Of a stretch of 64,000 nucleotides of DNA, positions 1 to 7,066 are shown one piece after another. Every line of letters begins with the position of its first letter. Within the stretch, counting starts at the first letter, position 1. The stretch comes from Vibrio ouci (GTDB lineage: Bacteria; Pseudomonadota; Gammaproteobacteria; Enterobacterales; Vibrionaceae). Made by a program: the position numbers and the translations under genes. The DNA lies in NCBI RefSeq assembly GCF_004551525.1, contig NZ_SATR01000029.1, positions 1 through 64,000 of the forward strand, read 5' to 3'. The notes beneath the pieces are model-generated. The model had not been told where the DNA came from. It did not search any database and saw nothing but the letters and a program-made list of their open reading frames with translations.

Positions 1-54
1 ACCGAATTGCTTTTGCGCCCAAAGAGTTGGCTCTATATAAGTCATGGTAATCAT
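1..54 (-). CDS. IS4-family (IS50 group) transposase, N-terminal fragment
   Basis: Eighteen codons are visible before the window edge, reading MITMTYIEPTLWAQKQFG. This resembles the Tn5 transposase start (MIT, then a WA motif followed by xxxF at the same spacing). The first ATG is at 54. A second ATG at 45 is better placed behind the AAGGA at about 55-59, so translation may start there. The catalytic DDE residues are not in the window, so activity cannot be judged. Confidence 0.7.
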   Translation of the reverse strand, partial: MITMTYIEPTLWAQKQFG

Positions 55-101
55 CCTTGTCATTGCTTAGATGATCAGATCATGGAACATGCAATTAGTT
101 C

Positions 102-129
102 AAAAAAATCCCCAAGCTGTGGCTTGGGG
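102..129 (-). terminator. Intrinsic terminator inside the IS end
   Basis: CCCCAAGC (110-117) pairs with GCTTGGGG (122-129) around a TGTG loop. On the minus strand the stem is followed by seven T. It would stop transcripts entering the element from cpxP before they reach the transposase, and would also serve as a terminator for cpxP. Confidence 0.8.
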
Positions 130-180
130 AATTGTGTATAAGAGACAGGCGTATTGGCCGCCTTTTTTGTTTGCTACAGA

Positions 181-684
181 TTAGTTGTTTGCAAAGCGCT
201 CTTGCATTTTCTCAGCACACTTGTCTGCACGCGCTTGAGATAACTCGACAAACTTCGCTTTCTGCTCTGGCGTTAGAATGCTTAGCATTTGGTGCTGCTT
301 CTCAAGCATCTTCACTTTACGCTCGCTCTGTTTCTCTACCATCGCTTTAGCGAGCTCGTTTGCTTGTGCTTGGTCAAAGTTGTCAGCCAGCACTAGCTCT
401 TGAACTTTCGCTTTGTGCGCTTGCATTTCAGCATGGCGCGTTTCAAAGTTGTCTTTGAAGTTAGCTTTCATCTCTTTCTTGCCCGCTTCACGCATCTCTT
501 TAAGCTGATCTTTTTGTGCGTCAGTTAGGTCAAGCTTACGCATGATGCTACGGTCAAAACCGCCACCACATTCACCGTGGCCACCTTTCTTATGATCTTT
601 ACCACCGAATGCGAAGGCACTTGCAGTACCTAGAGTTAGTGGAACAACAACGGCTGCTAATACTAATTTTTTTGCTAATTTCAT
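181..684 (-). CDS. cpxP: CpxP/Spy-family periplasmic stress protein
   Basis: This small periplasmic protein of the CpxP/Spy family acts as a chaperone-like brake on the CpxA sensor. The 167-aa product has a Sec signal peptide (MKLAKKLVLAAVVVPL, cleavage near SAFA), a Gly/His-rich linker, and two LTxxQ motifs (LDLTDAQ near residue 50 and LTPEQ near 135) in a helical, charged body. I start at the ATG at 684, preceded by AAAGG, rather than the GTG five codons upstream. It is divergent from cpxRA with CpxR boxes between, as in other Vibrio. An IS lies about 32 bases past its stop codon, splitting what looks like its terminator. Spy is the alternative name; the neighbours favour CpxP. Confidence 0.88.
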   Translation of the reverse strand: MKLAKKLVLAAVVVPLTLGTASAFAFGGKDHKKGGHGECGGGFDRSIMRKLDLTDAQKDQLKEMREAGKKEMKANFKDNFETRHAEMQAHKAKVQELVLADNFDQAQANELAKAMVEKQSERKVKMLEKQHQMLSILTPEQKAKFVELSQARADKCAEKMQERFANN

Positions 685-761
685 AATCGTACCTTTCACT
701 TAATCTATTGGATTGTGCTGCGGTTCTCTGCAGCGCTTGAGTGTAGAATACGACCTGGGAC

Positions 762-797
762 GTAAAGGAACGTCTAGGGAGCGTAAAGATTCGTAAA
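762..797. promoter_or_regulatory. CpxR boxes between cpxP and cpxRA
   Basis: GTAAA-GATTC-GTAAA at 783-797 is an exact match to the CpxR consensus GTAAA-N5-GTAAA. A weaker second copy, GTAAA-GGAAC-GTCTA, lies at 762-776, 21 bases away and so on the same helix face. The position suits activation of cpxP and autoregulation of cpxRA. Confidence 0.85.
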
Positions 798-872
798 GAG
801 CTACATTGCCCCTAAATCTATTGCACAATTAGCAGTAATATAACCATATCAGAATTACCTAGAGACTTTGCT

Positions 873-1565
873 ATGCCACACATTTTATTAATCGATGATG
901 ATACCGAGCTGACCAGCCTACTTAAGGAAGTGCTGTCGTTTGAAGGCTTTGAAGTCTCTGAGGCAAACAATGGCGAAGAAGGTCTCGCGCTATTAAGTGA
1001 TCAAATCGACCTGATCTTACTCGACGTAATGATGCCCAAACTCAACGGCATGGAAACCCTGAAGCGACTGCGTGAAACATGGGAGACCCCAGTATTGATG
1101 TTGACCGCCAAGGGAGAAGAGATTGATCGCGTGATCGGCCTAGAGTTGGGTGCCGATGACTATCTACCCAAACCTTTTAGCGACCGAGAATTGATGGCGC
1201 GTATCCGTGCGATTTTACGCCGCACCCAATCATCAAATGGCAAAGCGACGAAAAACTCTGACTGCATTGAATACCAAGATATTCAGGTTTTTCCGGGCAA
1301 GCAAGAAGCCTATTGCCAAGGTAAACTGATGGACTTAACCACCACTGAGTTTGCTCTATTAGCGCACTTTATTCAGCATCCGGGTGACACCTTAACCAAG
1401 GAAGCCCTCAGTTTAGATGTACTAGGCAAGCGTCTAGCCGCTTTCGACCGAGCCATTGATATGCACGTCTCCAATCTACGTAAAAAGCTTCCTGAACGTA
1501 GCGATGGTAAATCTCGCATTAAAACTATTCGTGGTCGCGGCTACCTATTGGTTGAGGAGGGTTGA
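873..1565 (+). CDS. cpxR: CpxR envelope-stress response regulator
   Basis: This is an OmpR-family DNA-binding response regulator of the envelope stress response. The receiver domain (1-115) has the acidic pocket DDD at 8-10, phospho-acceptor Asp51 in LLLDVMMP, and the conserved Lys in YLPKPF. The winged-helix DNA-binding domain covers about 130-228 and ends with the typical RGRGYLL. Length (230 aa) is normal. The stop codon overlaps the cpxA start, so the two are translationally coupled. The CpxR boxes upstream imply autoregulation. Confidence 0.96.
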   Translation: MPHILLIDDDTELTSLLKEVLSFEGFEVSEANNGEEGLALLSDQIDLILLDVMMPKLNGMETLKRLRETWETPVLMLTAKGEEIDRVIGLELGADDYLPKPFSDRELMARIRAILRRTQSSNGKATKNSDCIEYQDIQVFPGKQEAYCQGKLMDLTTTEFALLAHFIQHPGDTLTKEALSLDVLGKRLAAFDRAIDMHVSNLRKKLPERSDGKSRIKTIRGRGYLLVEEG

Positions 1566-2950
1566 TGCGCCTACCTAAGATCACCAGCTTATATGGCCGT
1601 ATCTTTGCCATTTTTTGGTTCACGATGTTTTTGGTCTTGGTCGCCGTGCTATCACTACCTCACCTTGATCCGAGGAAAGCACGTGATATTCCAGCCGATC
1701 ATTACGACCGACTGATCGATATAAAAACCAAAATAGAAAACAAATATCGTAACGCAGACAATCTCGCACGAGTGCTCTACAAGCTTGAAGGTCCAAGACA
1801 CTCCCCGAAAGACCCTCGGCCACGCTTTTTTGTCACCGATCTTGAAGGCAATATTCTCACCACTCAAGATAGGAAAAATTATAAGTATCGTGCACTACAA
1901 AACTTTATCACCAGTGTTGAAGTGCCAGGACAACCTCAGCAAAAACTCTACGGTCACTATATGGTGGCTGGCCCGCTGCCGGTCACTTTGGCCAAAGAAG
2001 ACCTGCTCCTGTATATCGGCGTTAAGTGGACCCAACCACCACCATTTTTACTGCGTATGTTTGATAAGCCGTTCCAGCTACTCTTTGCTGTAATGCTGGT
2101 CAGTACCCCGTTACTGCTGTGGCTCGCTTGGGCACTCAGTCAACCGGCGCGCAAATTAGAACGTGCGGCAAAGCGAGTAGCGAAAGGGGAATTTGTCGTC
2201 GATCCTGCGCTAGAAAAAGGCACCAGTGAGTTCCGTCAGGCGGGCGCGAGCTTTAACCAGATGGTTGAAGCAGTCAATCAGATGATTTCAGGTCAGCAGC
2301 GACTGCTTTCTGATATTTCTCATGAGCTACGTTCGCCGCTGACTCGCTTAAGAATGGCCAATGCCCTAGCCACTCGCAAACAAGGTGAGAGCCCAGAACT
2401 AACCCGCATCGACACCGAAGCACAGCGTCTGGAACAAATGATCGCCGAGTTACTTGAGCTCTCAAGAATGCAAGTCGACAGTCACCTCACCCGTGAAGAG
2501 CAACCAATGGTCAGCCTGTGGGAAGCGATCTTGTCCGATGCTCAGTTTGAAGCTGAGCAGATGAACAAGACCCTGACCTTTAACGCCATACCAGAGCAGG
2601 TCATCTCGGGTAATCCTAAACTGTTGATGAGCGCATTGGACAACATCGTGCGTAATGCGATCTATTACGGCAAAGATCGTATTGAAGTTGAGATGTCTAC
2701 CTCTGAAGGCCACATTGTCATTGCTGTTGATGATAATGGCGAAGGGGTCCCTGAACAGGAGCTGGACGCAATATTCCGTCCGTTCTATCGCGTATCCACC
2801 GCCCGTGATCGACACAGTGGTGGTACCGGCCTAGGGCTTACCATAACGGAGAGTGCTATTCGCCAGCACAGTGGTAGCATCATAGCCAAGCGCAGTGAGC
2901 TTGGCGGTCTAAGAGTAGAAATCACTCTGCCTCTGGGTGGCCCTGAATAA
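1565..2950 (+). CDS. cpxA: CpxA sensor histidine kinase
   Basis: This inner-membrane sensor kinase phosphorylates CpxR under envelope stress. Order: TM1 about 10-30, periplasmic sensor about 31-165, TM2 about 170-190, HAMP, dimerisation domain with the phospho-acceptor His about 253 in DISHELRSPLTR, then the ATPase domain with N box (NIVRNAIYYG), DDNGEG and GGTGLGL. The ATG at 1565 overlaps the cpxR stop (TGATG) and has GAGGAGG upstream; a TTG one codon earlier is less likely. 461 aa, as expected for the family. Confidence 0.95.
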   Translation: MRLPKITSLYGRIFAIFWFTMFLVLVAVLSLPHLDPRKARDIPADHYDRLIDIKTKIENKYRNADNLARVLYKLEGPRHSPKDPRPRFFVTDLEGNILTTQDRKNYKYRALQNFITSVEVPGQPQQKLYGHYMVAGPLPVTLAKEDLLLYIGVKWTQPPPFLLRMFDKPFQLLFAVMLVSTPLLLWLAWALSQPARKLERAAKRVAKGEFVVDPALEKGTSEFRQAGASFNQMVEAVNQMISGQQRLLSDISHELRSPLTRLRMANALATRKQGESPELTRIDTEAQRLEQMIAELLELSRMQVDSHLTREEQPMVSLWEAILSDAQFEAEQMNKTLTFNAIPEQVISGNPKLLMSALDNIVRNAIYYGKDRIEVEMSTSEGHIVIAVDDNGEGVPEQELDAIFRPFYRVSTARDRHSGGTGLGLTITESAIRQHSGSIIAKRSELGGLRVEITLPLGGPE

Positions 2951-2968
2951 CCTTACAAACAGACAGTT

Positions 2969-2987
2969 GATAATAGATCTCATTATC
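2969..2987 (+). promoter_or_regulatory. Fur box upstream of sodA
   Basis: GATAAT-AGATCT-CATTATC matches the classical 19-base Fur box (GATAATGATAATCATTATC) at 14 positions, with perfect outer arms. It lies 37 bases before the sodA start. Manganese SOD genes are known Fur targets, so iron repression of sodA is the likely meaning. Confidence 0.75.
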
Positions 2988-3023
2988 ATTTAAAGTAAGT
3001 CCTTCAATAATGGAGGATTTACT

Positions 3024-3641
3024 ATGTCTCATGTTTTCCCAGAACTTCCCTACTCATACGATGCGCTAGAGCCGTATATTGATGCTAAGACAATGGAAGT
3101 CCACTACAGCAAGCATCACCGAACTTACTTTGATAAGTTTATTACTGCAATAAAAGGCAGCGAGCTAGAGTCCACCAGCCTCAATGACATCTTTGCTCAA
3201 ATCTCTCAGCAATCTCCAGCAGTGCGCAATAATGGTGGTGGCTACTACAACCATATTCTCTACTGGAACTGCATGGCACCTAACGGCGGCGGCACACCAA
3301 CCGGGGAACTCGCTGAAGCTATCATCACTACCTTTGGCAGCTATAAACAGTTCCAAGAGTTATTTGCTCAAGCCGCGATTAATACATTTGGTTCAGGCTT
3401 CGCGTGGCTAATCGTCAAAGATGGCGCCCTGCATATCACCTCTACTACTAATCAAGACAACCCGTTAATGGATGTGGCAGAGGCTCAAGGTGAACCGATC
3501 TTAGCACTTGATGTCTGGGAGCACGCCTACTACATCAGCTATCAAAATCGCCGCCCTGATTATATTGACGCTTGGTGGAACGTGGTCAACTGGGAAGCCG
3601 TCAGTGAAAACTATGCTATCGCGCTCACCCAAGGCAAATAG
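3024..3641 (+). CDS. sodA: Superoxide dismutase, Mn type
   Basis: The product dismutates superoxide in the cytoplasm. The 205-aa protein has the four metal ligands at His27, His77, Asp163 and His167 (DVWEHAYY). Metal preference reads as manganese: the outer-sphere Gln is in the C-terminal half (NQD, Gln144), and Gly73 stands where iron enzymes carry Gln. The stretch FYWNCMAPN-like around 80-90 is closer to SodB, so cambialism is possible. Start ATG has a strong GGAGG. It has its own promoter with a Fur box, separate from cpxRA. Confidence 0.93.
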   Translation: MSHVFPELPYSYDALEPYIDAKTMEVHYSKHHRTYFDKFITAIKGSELESTSLNDIFAQISQQSPAVRNNGGGYYNHILYWNCMAPNGGGTPTGELAEAIITTFGSYKQFQELFAQAAINTFGSGFAWLIVKDGALHITSTTNQDNPLMDVAEAQGEPILALDVWEHAYYISYQNRRPDYIDAWWNVVNWEAVSENYAIALTQGK

Positions 3642-3677
3642 TGCCAACCATAGATAAAAACTCACAACGTCAGACTT

Positions 3678-3705
3678 GGCGGTTTATCTAAGCCGCCTTA
3701 TACTT
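3678..3705 (+). terminator. Probable terminator after sodA
   Basis: GGCGGTTTA and TAAGCCGCC form a nine-pair stem (one GU pair) with a two-base loop at 3678-3697, followed by a short T-rich tail (TTATACTTTC). The U tract is poor, so termination may be partial. Confidence 0.45.
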
Positions 3706-3741
3706 TCTAGCCTTTCTCCAATCAGCTAAAAAGAAATCAAT

Positions 3742-4218
3742 ATGTTTGATATTGCGCTATACGAACCTGAAATTGCACCGAACACCGGTAACATTATCCG
3801 CCTATGTGCCAATTGTGGGGCGAACCTTCACCTAATTGAACCTTTAGGTTTTGATTTAGAAGAGAAAAAAGTGCGCCGAGCTGGATTGGATTACCATGAC
3901 CTTGCGCGAGTCACTCGCCATAAAGACTACCAAGCTTTTGTTGAGTATCTAGAAGAGAATCGTAAAGGCTATCGCATCTTTGCTTGTACTACCAAAACAA
4001 CCGGCCACCATGTAGATGCTAATTTCCAAAAAGGCGATGTACTGCTATTTGGCCCAGAAACACGCGGATTACCTGCTGAGCTAATCGAAAGCATGCCGAT
4101 GGAGCAGCGCATTCGTATTCCAATGATGCCGGATGCACGTAGCTTGAACCTGTCAAACGCAGTCGCGATTATTGCCTTTGAGGCATGGCGCCAAATGGGC
4201 TTTGAAGGCGCTCAGTAA
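3742..4218 (+). CDS. trmL: tRNA (cytidine/uridine-34-2'-O)-methyltransferase TrmL
   Basis: This SPOUT-family enzyme methylates the 2'-O of the wobble base in tRNA-Leu isoacceptors using S-adenosylmethionine. The 158-aa protein is a single SPOUT domain without an extra RNA-binding domain, as in E. coli TrmL. Visible motifs are NTGNIIRLCANCGANLHLI at 14-32, LFGPETRGLP near 107, and RIPMMPDARSLNLSNA near 131, the last two forming the knotted SAM site. A terminator follows directly. Confidence 0.95.
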   Translation: MFDIALYEPEIAPNTGNIIRLCANCGANLHLIEPLGFDLEEKKVRRAGLDYHDLARVTRHKDYQAFVEYLEENRKGYRIFACTTKTTGHHVDANFQKGDVLLFGPETRGLPAELIESMPMEQRIRIPMMPDARSLNLSNAVAIIAFEAWRQMGFEGAQ

Positions 4219-4237
4219 GAACTATCTGAATATGAAA

Positions 4238-4266
4238 GGGCTGGCGTTTTTGCCAGCCCTTTTTTC
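4238..4266 (+). terminator. Terminator after trmL
   Basis: GGGCTGGC pairs with GCCAGCCC around GTTTTT, followed by a run of T. Confidence 0.9.
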
Positions 4267-4269
4267 TGC

Positions 4270-4369
4270 TGTCATCCTCAAGAGTGAGGAACGAATTGGG
4301 GAGCTCTTCAAGTAGTCACAAACCTTAAAAGATTCCCTACTCGCTCCTGCGTCACTCTATGGAATGACA
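4270..4369. repeat. Dispersed intergenic repeat, copy 1
   Basis: A ~100-base unit begins TGTCATCCTCAAGA and ends GGAATGACA, so its ends are inverted (TGTCATcC/GGAATGACA). A diverged copy is at 27928-28033. Both sit directly after a gene-end terminator. It does not code for protein. Confidence 0.75.
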
Positions 4370-4381
4370 AAATACTCAAAC

Positions 4382-4415
4382 AAAAAAAACGGACTCTAAT
4401 GAGTCCGTTTTTTTG
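4382..4415. terminator. Bidirectional terminator before trpS end
   Basis: A-tract, ACGGACTC, TAAT, GAGTCCGT, T-tract. It can end trpS on the minus strand and any rightward read-through. Confidence 0.9.
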
Positions 4416-4435
4416 TTTATTGAAAACAGCTAGGT

Positions 4436-5473
4436 CTATGGACGCGCCACAAAACCAACTGCTTCGTATGCTTTCTTCAGCGTTTCCGCTGCGCGAGCGG
4501 ACGCTTTCTCTGCACCTTGCTTCATCACTTGGTCCATGTAAGCACGGTCAGCACGAATGCGGTGGTACTCAGATTGAATTGGCTCAAGCATGGCAACCAG
4601 TGCTTCACCGACATCTTTCTTAAATGGACCGTACATTTCAACGCCTTGGTACTTCGCTTCAATCTCTTCGAAGCTCATACCCGTCGCCGCTGAGTAAAGA
4701 CCCATTAGGTTAGAGATACCTGCTTTGTTGTCCCAGTCGTGAGCAATACGCGGTGGCGTCTCTGCATCAGTTTGAGCTTTATTAATCTTCTTGATGATTG
4801 ATTTCGGCTCTTCAAGCAGAGTAATCACGTTCTTACGATTATCGTCAGACTTAGACATCTTCTTCGTTGCATCTTGCAGGCTCATTACACGCGCATTCAC
4901 TGTTGGAATGTACGGTTCTGGCACTTGGAAGATTGGCTGCTCTGGCGAATAGATATTGTTGAAGCGGTTAGCGATATCACGCGCTAGCTCAAGGTGTTGC
5001 TTCTGGTCACTACCTACAGGCACTTGATGCGCGCCGTATAGTAGGATGTCTGCTGCCATCAACACTGGGTAATCGAACAGACCTACGTTTACATCACCAA
5101 ACTGGCTAGAGGTGTCTTTCGAGTAACGTGCTGATTTATCTTTAAACTGAGTCATACGGCCCAGTTCACCCATTTGGGTGTAACAGTTAAGAAGCCAACC
5201 AAGTTGAGCATGCTCTGGTACGTGTGACTGAACAAATAGCGTGCTCTTTTGCGGGTCAACACCAACAGCCAGACAAATTGCTAGTGCGTCTAGAGTCGCT
5301 TCATGCAGTGCTTTCGGATCTTGACGAACCGTAACCGCGTGAAGGTCTACGACACAGTATTGGCAATCGTAATCGTCTTGCATCTGCTGCCATTGACGTA
5401 GAGCACCCAAGTAGTTACCGATACTTAGTTCACCTGATGGTTGAACACCACTCAATACGATGGGTTTGCTCAT
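4436..5473 (-). CDS. trpS: Tryptophanyl-tRNA synthetase
   Basis: This class I aminoacyl-tRNA synthetase charges tRNA-Trp. Motifs: the HIGH-equivalent SIGNYLGAL near residues 17-25 (PSGELSIGN) and the KMSKS loop in TKKMSKSDDNRKN near 197-209. GSDQKQHLEL near 150 belongs to the substrate pocket. Length (345 aa) is normal. The start ATG follows AAAGGAAC. It is the last gene of a leftward series but is separated from gph by a hairpin terminator, so it may have its own promoter. Confidence 0.97.
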   Translation of the reverse strand: MSKPIVLSGVQPSGELSIGNYLGALRQWQQMQDDYDCQYCVVDLHAVTVRQDPKALHEATLDALAICLAVGVDPQKSTLFVQSHVPEHAQLGWLLNCYTQMGELGRMTQFKDKSARYSKDTSSQFGDVNVGLFDYPVLMAADILLYGAHQVPVGSDQKQHLELARDIANRFNNIYSPEQPIFQVPEPYIPTVNARVMSLQDATKKMSKSDDNRKNVITLLEEPKSIIKKINKAQTDAETPPRIAHDWDNKAGISNLMGLYSAATGMSFEEIEAKYQGVEMYGPFKKDVGEALVAMLEPIQSEYHRIRADRAYMDQVMKQGAEKASARAAETLKKAYEAVGFVARP

Positions 5474-5506
5474 GGGAATAGTTCCTTTGACTTCTTAATC
5501 TAAATA

Positions 5507-5553
5507 AATGAAAAAACCGTGTCGACTTAGGGATTAATCACCTAGAAACACGG
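5507..5553 (-). terminator. Hairpin terminator between gph and trpS
   Basis: AAACCGTGT and ACACGGTTT are inverted around a smaller inner stem (CTAGG...CCTAAG type). On the minus strand a TTTTTT run follows. It should end the dam-rpe-gph transcript. An attenuator role for trpS is possible but not shown. Confidence 0.7.
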
Positions 5554-5597
5554 TTTACTCAGTGTACTCATTAACGAGTATTTTGGAAGACCTTTTA

Positions 5598-6284
5598 TTA
5601 GGCTTCAGTACAAACAGCGACAGCTTCCACTAAATCTGCGATGGTGTCCGCGACATAATCAGGTTGAGATGCCGAGATGGGTTCACCGTGGTTGTAGCCG
5701 TAAGTCAAACCAAACGAGTGACAGCCAGCATTTTTCGCCGCTTTGATGTCGTTGCTTGAGTCACCAACCATCATCATCTCTTGTGGCTGACAGCCATGTT
5801 TCTCTAGCAGCCAGTTTAGAGCCATCGGATTTGGTTTTTTCTCAGGGAAGGTATCGCCGCCAATCACATCAACAAAATACTTATCAATGCAGTGCTTAGC
5901 TAACACCTCTGGGACAAACTTCGATGGCTTGTTGGTCACAAGTGCCATAGTAAAGCCCGCTTTATCTAGCTCAGCTAGCGTCTCTTTTACCGCAGGGTAA
6001 AGGTGGCTAAGCTTGTGACCACTCTTTTCGTAGTAATCATCAAACATCACACGCGCTTTGGCATGCAGTTCAGGATCAAGCTCAGGAGATACCGTCAAGC
6101 TGCGGCTTAATGCGCGGCCGATTAAGATATCTGCGCCATTACCCACGTAATCGCGAACCTGCTCTTCTGTTACCGCTGGGTAACCCAGAGCTTGTACTGC
6201 TTGGTCCGCTGCAACCGCCAAATCTGGCACGCTATCAAGCAGCGTACCATCTAAATCAAAAGCGATAAGTTTAATACTGCTCAT
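5598..6284 (-). CDS. gph: Phosphoglycolate phosphatase
   Basis: HAD-superfamily phosphatase that removes 2-phosphoglycolate, for example after DNA repair of 3'-phosphoglycolate ends. The 228-aa protein shows motif I DLDGTLLDS (nucleophile Asp10, acid/base Asp12), motif II Thr in LVTNKPS near 117, and motif III/IV in MMMVGDSSNDIKAAKNAG near 172-190. It begins four bases after the rpe stop, a tight operon. Family members have varied substrates, but the rpe-gph-trpS order supports Gph. Confidence 0.93.
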   Translation of the reverse strand: MSSIKLIAFDLDGTLLDSVPDLAVAADQAVQALGYPAVTEEQVRDYVGNGADILIGRALSRSLTVSPELDPELHAKARVMFDDYYEKSGHKLSHLYPAVKETLAELDKAGFTMALVTNKPSKFVPEVLAKHCIDKYFVDVIGGDTFPEKKPNPMALNWLLEKHGCQPQEMMMVGDSSNDIKAAKNAGCHSFGLTYGYNHGEPISASQPDYVADTIADLVEAVAVCTEA

Positions 6285-6288
6285 CGAA

Positions 6289-6960
6289 TTACTTTACCTT
6301 TGCTAGCTCAGCGCGCATTTGGTCGATAACTTGTTTGTAATCCGGCTGATTAAAGATAGCTGAACCTGCAACGAACATATCCGCGCCCGCTTCTGCGATC
6401 TCTTTGATGTTATCAACCTTTACACCACCGTCGATTTCTAGACGAATATCGCGGCCAGACTCATCAATCATCTTGCGAACTGCGCGCAGTTTATCAAGCG
6501 TATTAGGAATGAATGATTGACCACCAAAACCTGGGTTTACTGACATCAGTAGAATCATGTCTACTTTATCCATGATGTACTCAAGGTGCGACAGTGGCGT
6601 TGCAGGGTTTAGTACCACGCCCGCTTTACAGCCGTGTTCTTTGATCAGTTGCAGAGTACGGTCAACGTGCTCTGAAGCTTCAATGTGGAAAGTGATCATC
6701 GACGCACCCGCTTTGGCAAAATCAGGAATGATGCGATCAACTGGCTTCACCATTAGGTGAACATCAATTGGAGCCGTGATGCCGTAGTCACGTAGCGCCT
6801 GACAGATTGGCGCACCGAAGGTCAGGTTTGGTACGTAGTGGTTGTCCATTACGTCGAAATGAACCACATCAGCGCCGGCTGCGAGTACTTTTTCTACGTC
6901 TTCGCCTAAGCGAGCCATATCTGCAGACAGAATCGATGGAGCGATAAGGAAATCTTTCAT
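6289..6960 (-). CDS. rpe: Ribulose-phosphate 3-epimerase
   Basis: Interconverts ribulose 5-phosphate and xylulose 5-phosphate in the pentose phosphate pathway. A 223-aa TIM barrel with family motifs PSILSADMARL (8-18), the metal-binding HFDVMDNHYVPNLTFG (about 34-49), MSVNPGFGGQSFI near 140 and EIDGGV near 176. Followed by gph with a four-base gap. Confidence 0.97.
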   Translation of the reverse strand: MKDFLIAPSILSADMARLGEDVEKVLAAGADVVHFDVMDNHYVPNLTFGAPICQALRDYGITAPIDVHLMVKPVDRIIPDFAKAGASMITFHIEASEHVDRTLQLIKEHGCKAGVVLNPATPLSHLEYIMDKVDMILLMSVNPGFGGQSFIPNTLDKLRAVRKMIDESGRDIRLEIDGGVKVDNIKEIAEAGADMFVAGSAIFNQPDYKQVIDQMRAELAKVK

Positions 6961-7066
6961 ACCTGACCTCTAGGTTAAATTGGGCATCATTGCACACTGA
7001 AGAAACTTTGCGCGCAATTCTACCTAAGCTAGAGATCAGAAGATAGAGAAGTGTGATGAAATGTGA

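Larger units (their letters stand above)
1..148 (-). mobile_element. IS50/Tn5-like insertion sequence, one end (partial)
   Basis: The outer end lies at 148. Read leftward it begins CTGTCTCTTATACACA (133-148), matching 16 bases of the Tn5 mosaic end. About 94 bases inside is a transposase start, close to the spacing known for IS50. A hairpin terminator and two overlapping GATC (Dam) sites near 73-81 lie between; Dam sites in the transposase promoter are a known IS50 control. The 9 bases outside (149-157, GCGTATTGG) would be the target duplication, but the other end is beyond the window. A sequencing adapter was considered, because Nextera uses the same end, but the adjoining transposase start argues for a natural element. 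Confidence 0.8.

Noticed and set aside
132..350. Open frame beginning at the mosaic end (MCIRDR...)
   Set aside because: It is antisense to cpxP and its first codons are only the translated IS end; the MCIRDR start is a known artefact of this sequence.
1785..2093. 102-codon frame inside cpxA on the same strand
   Set aside because: Different phase within a conserved kinase gene; no start signal.
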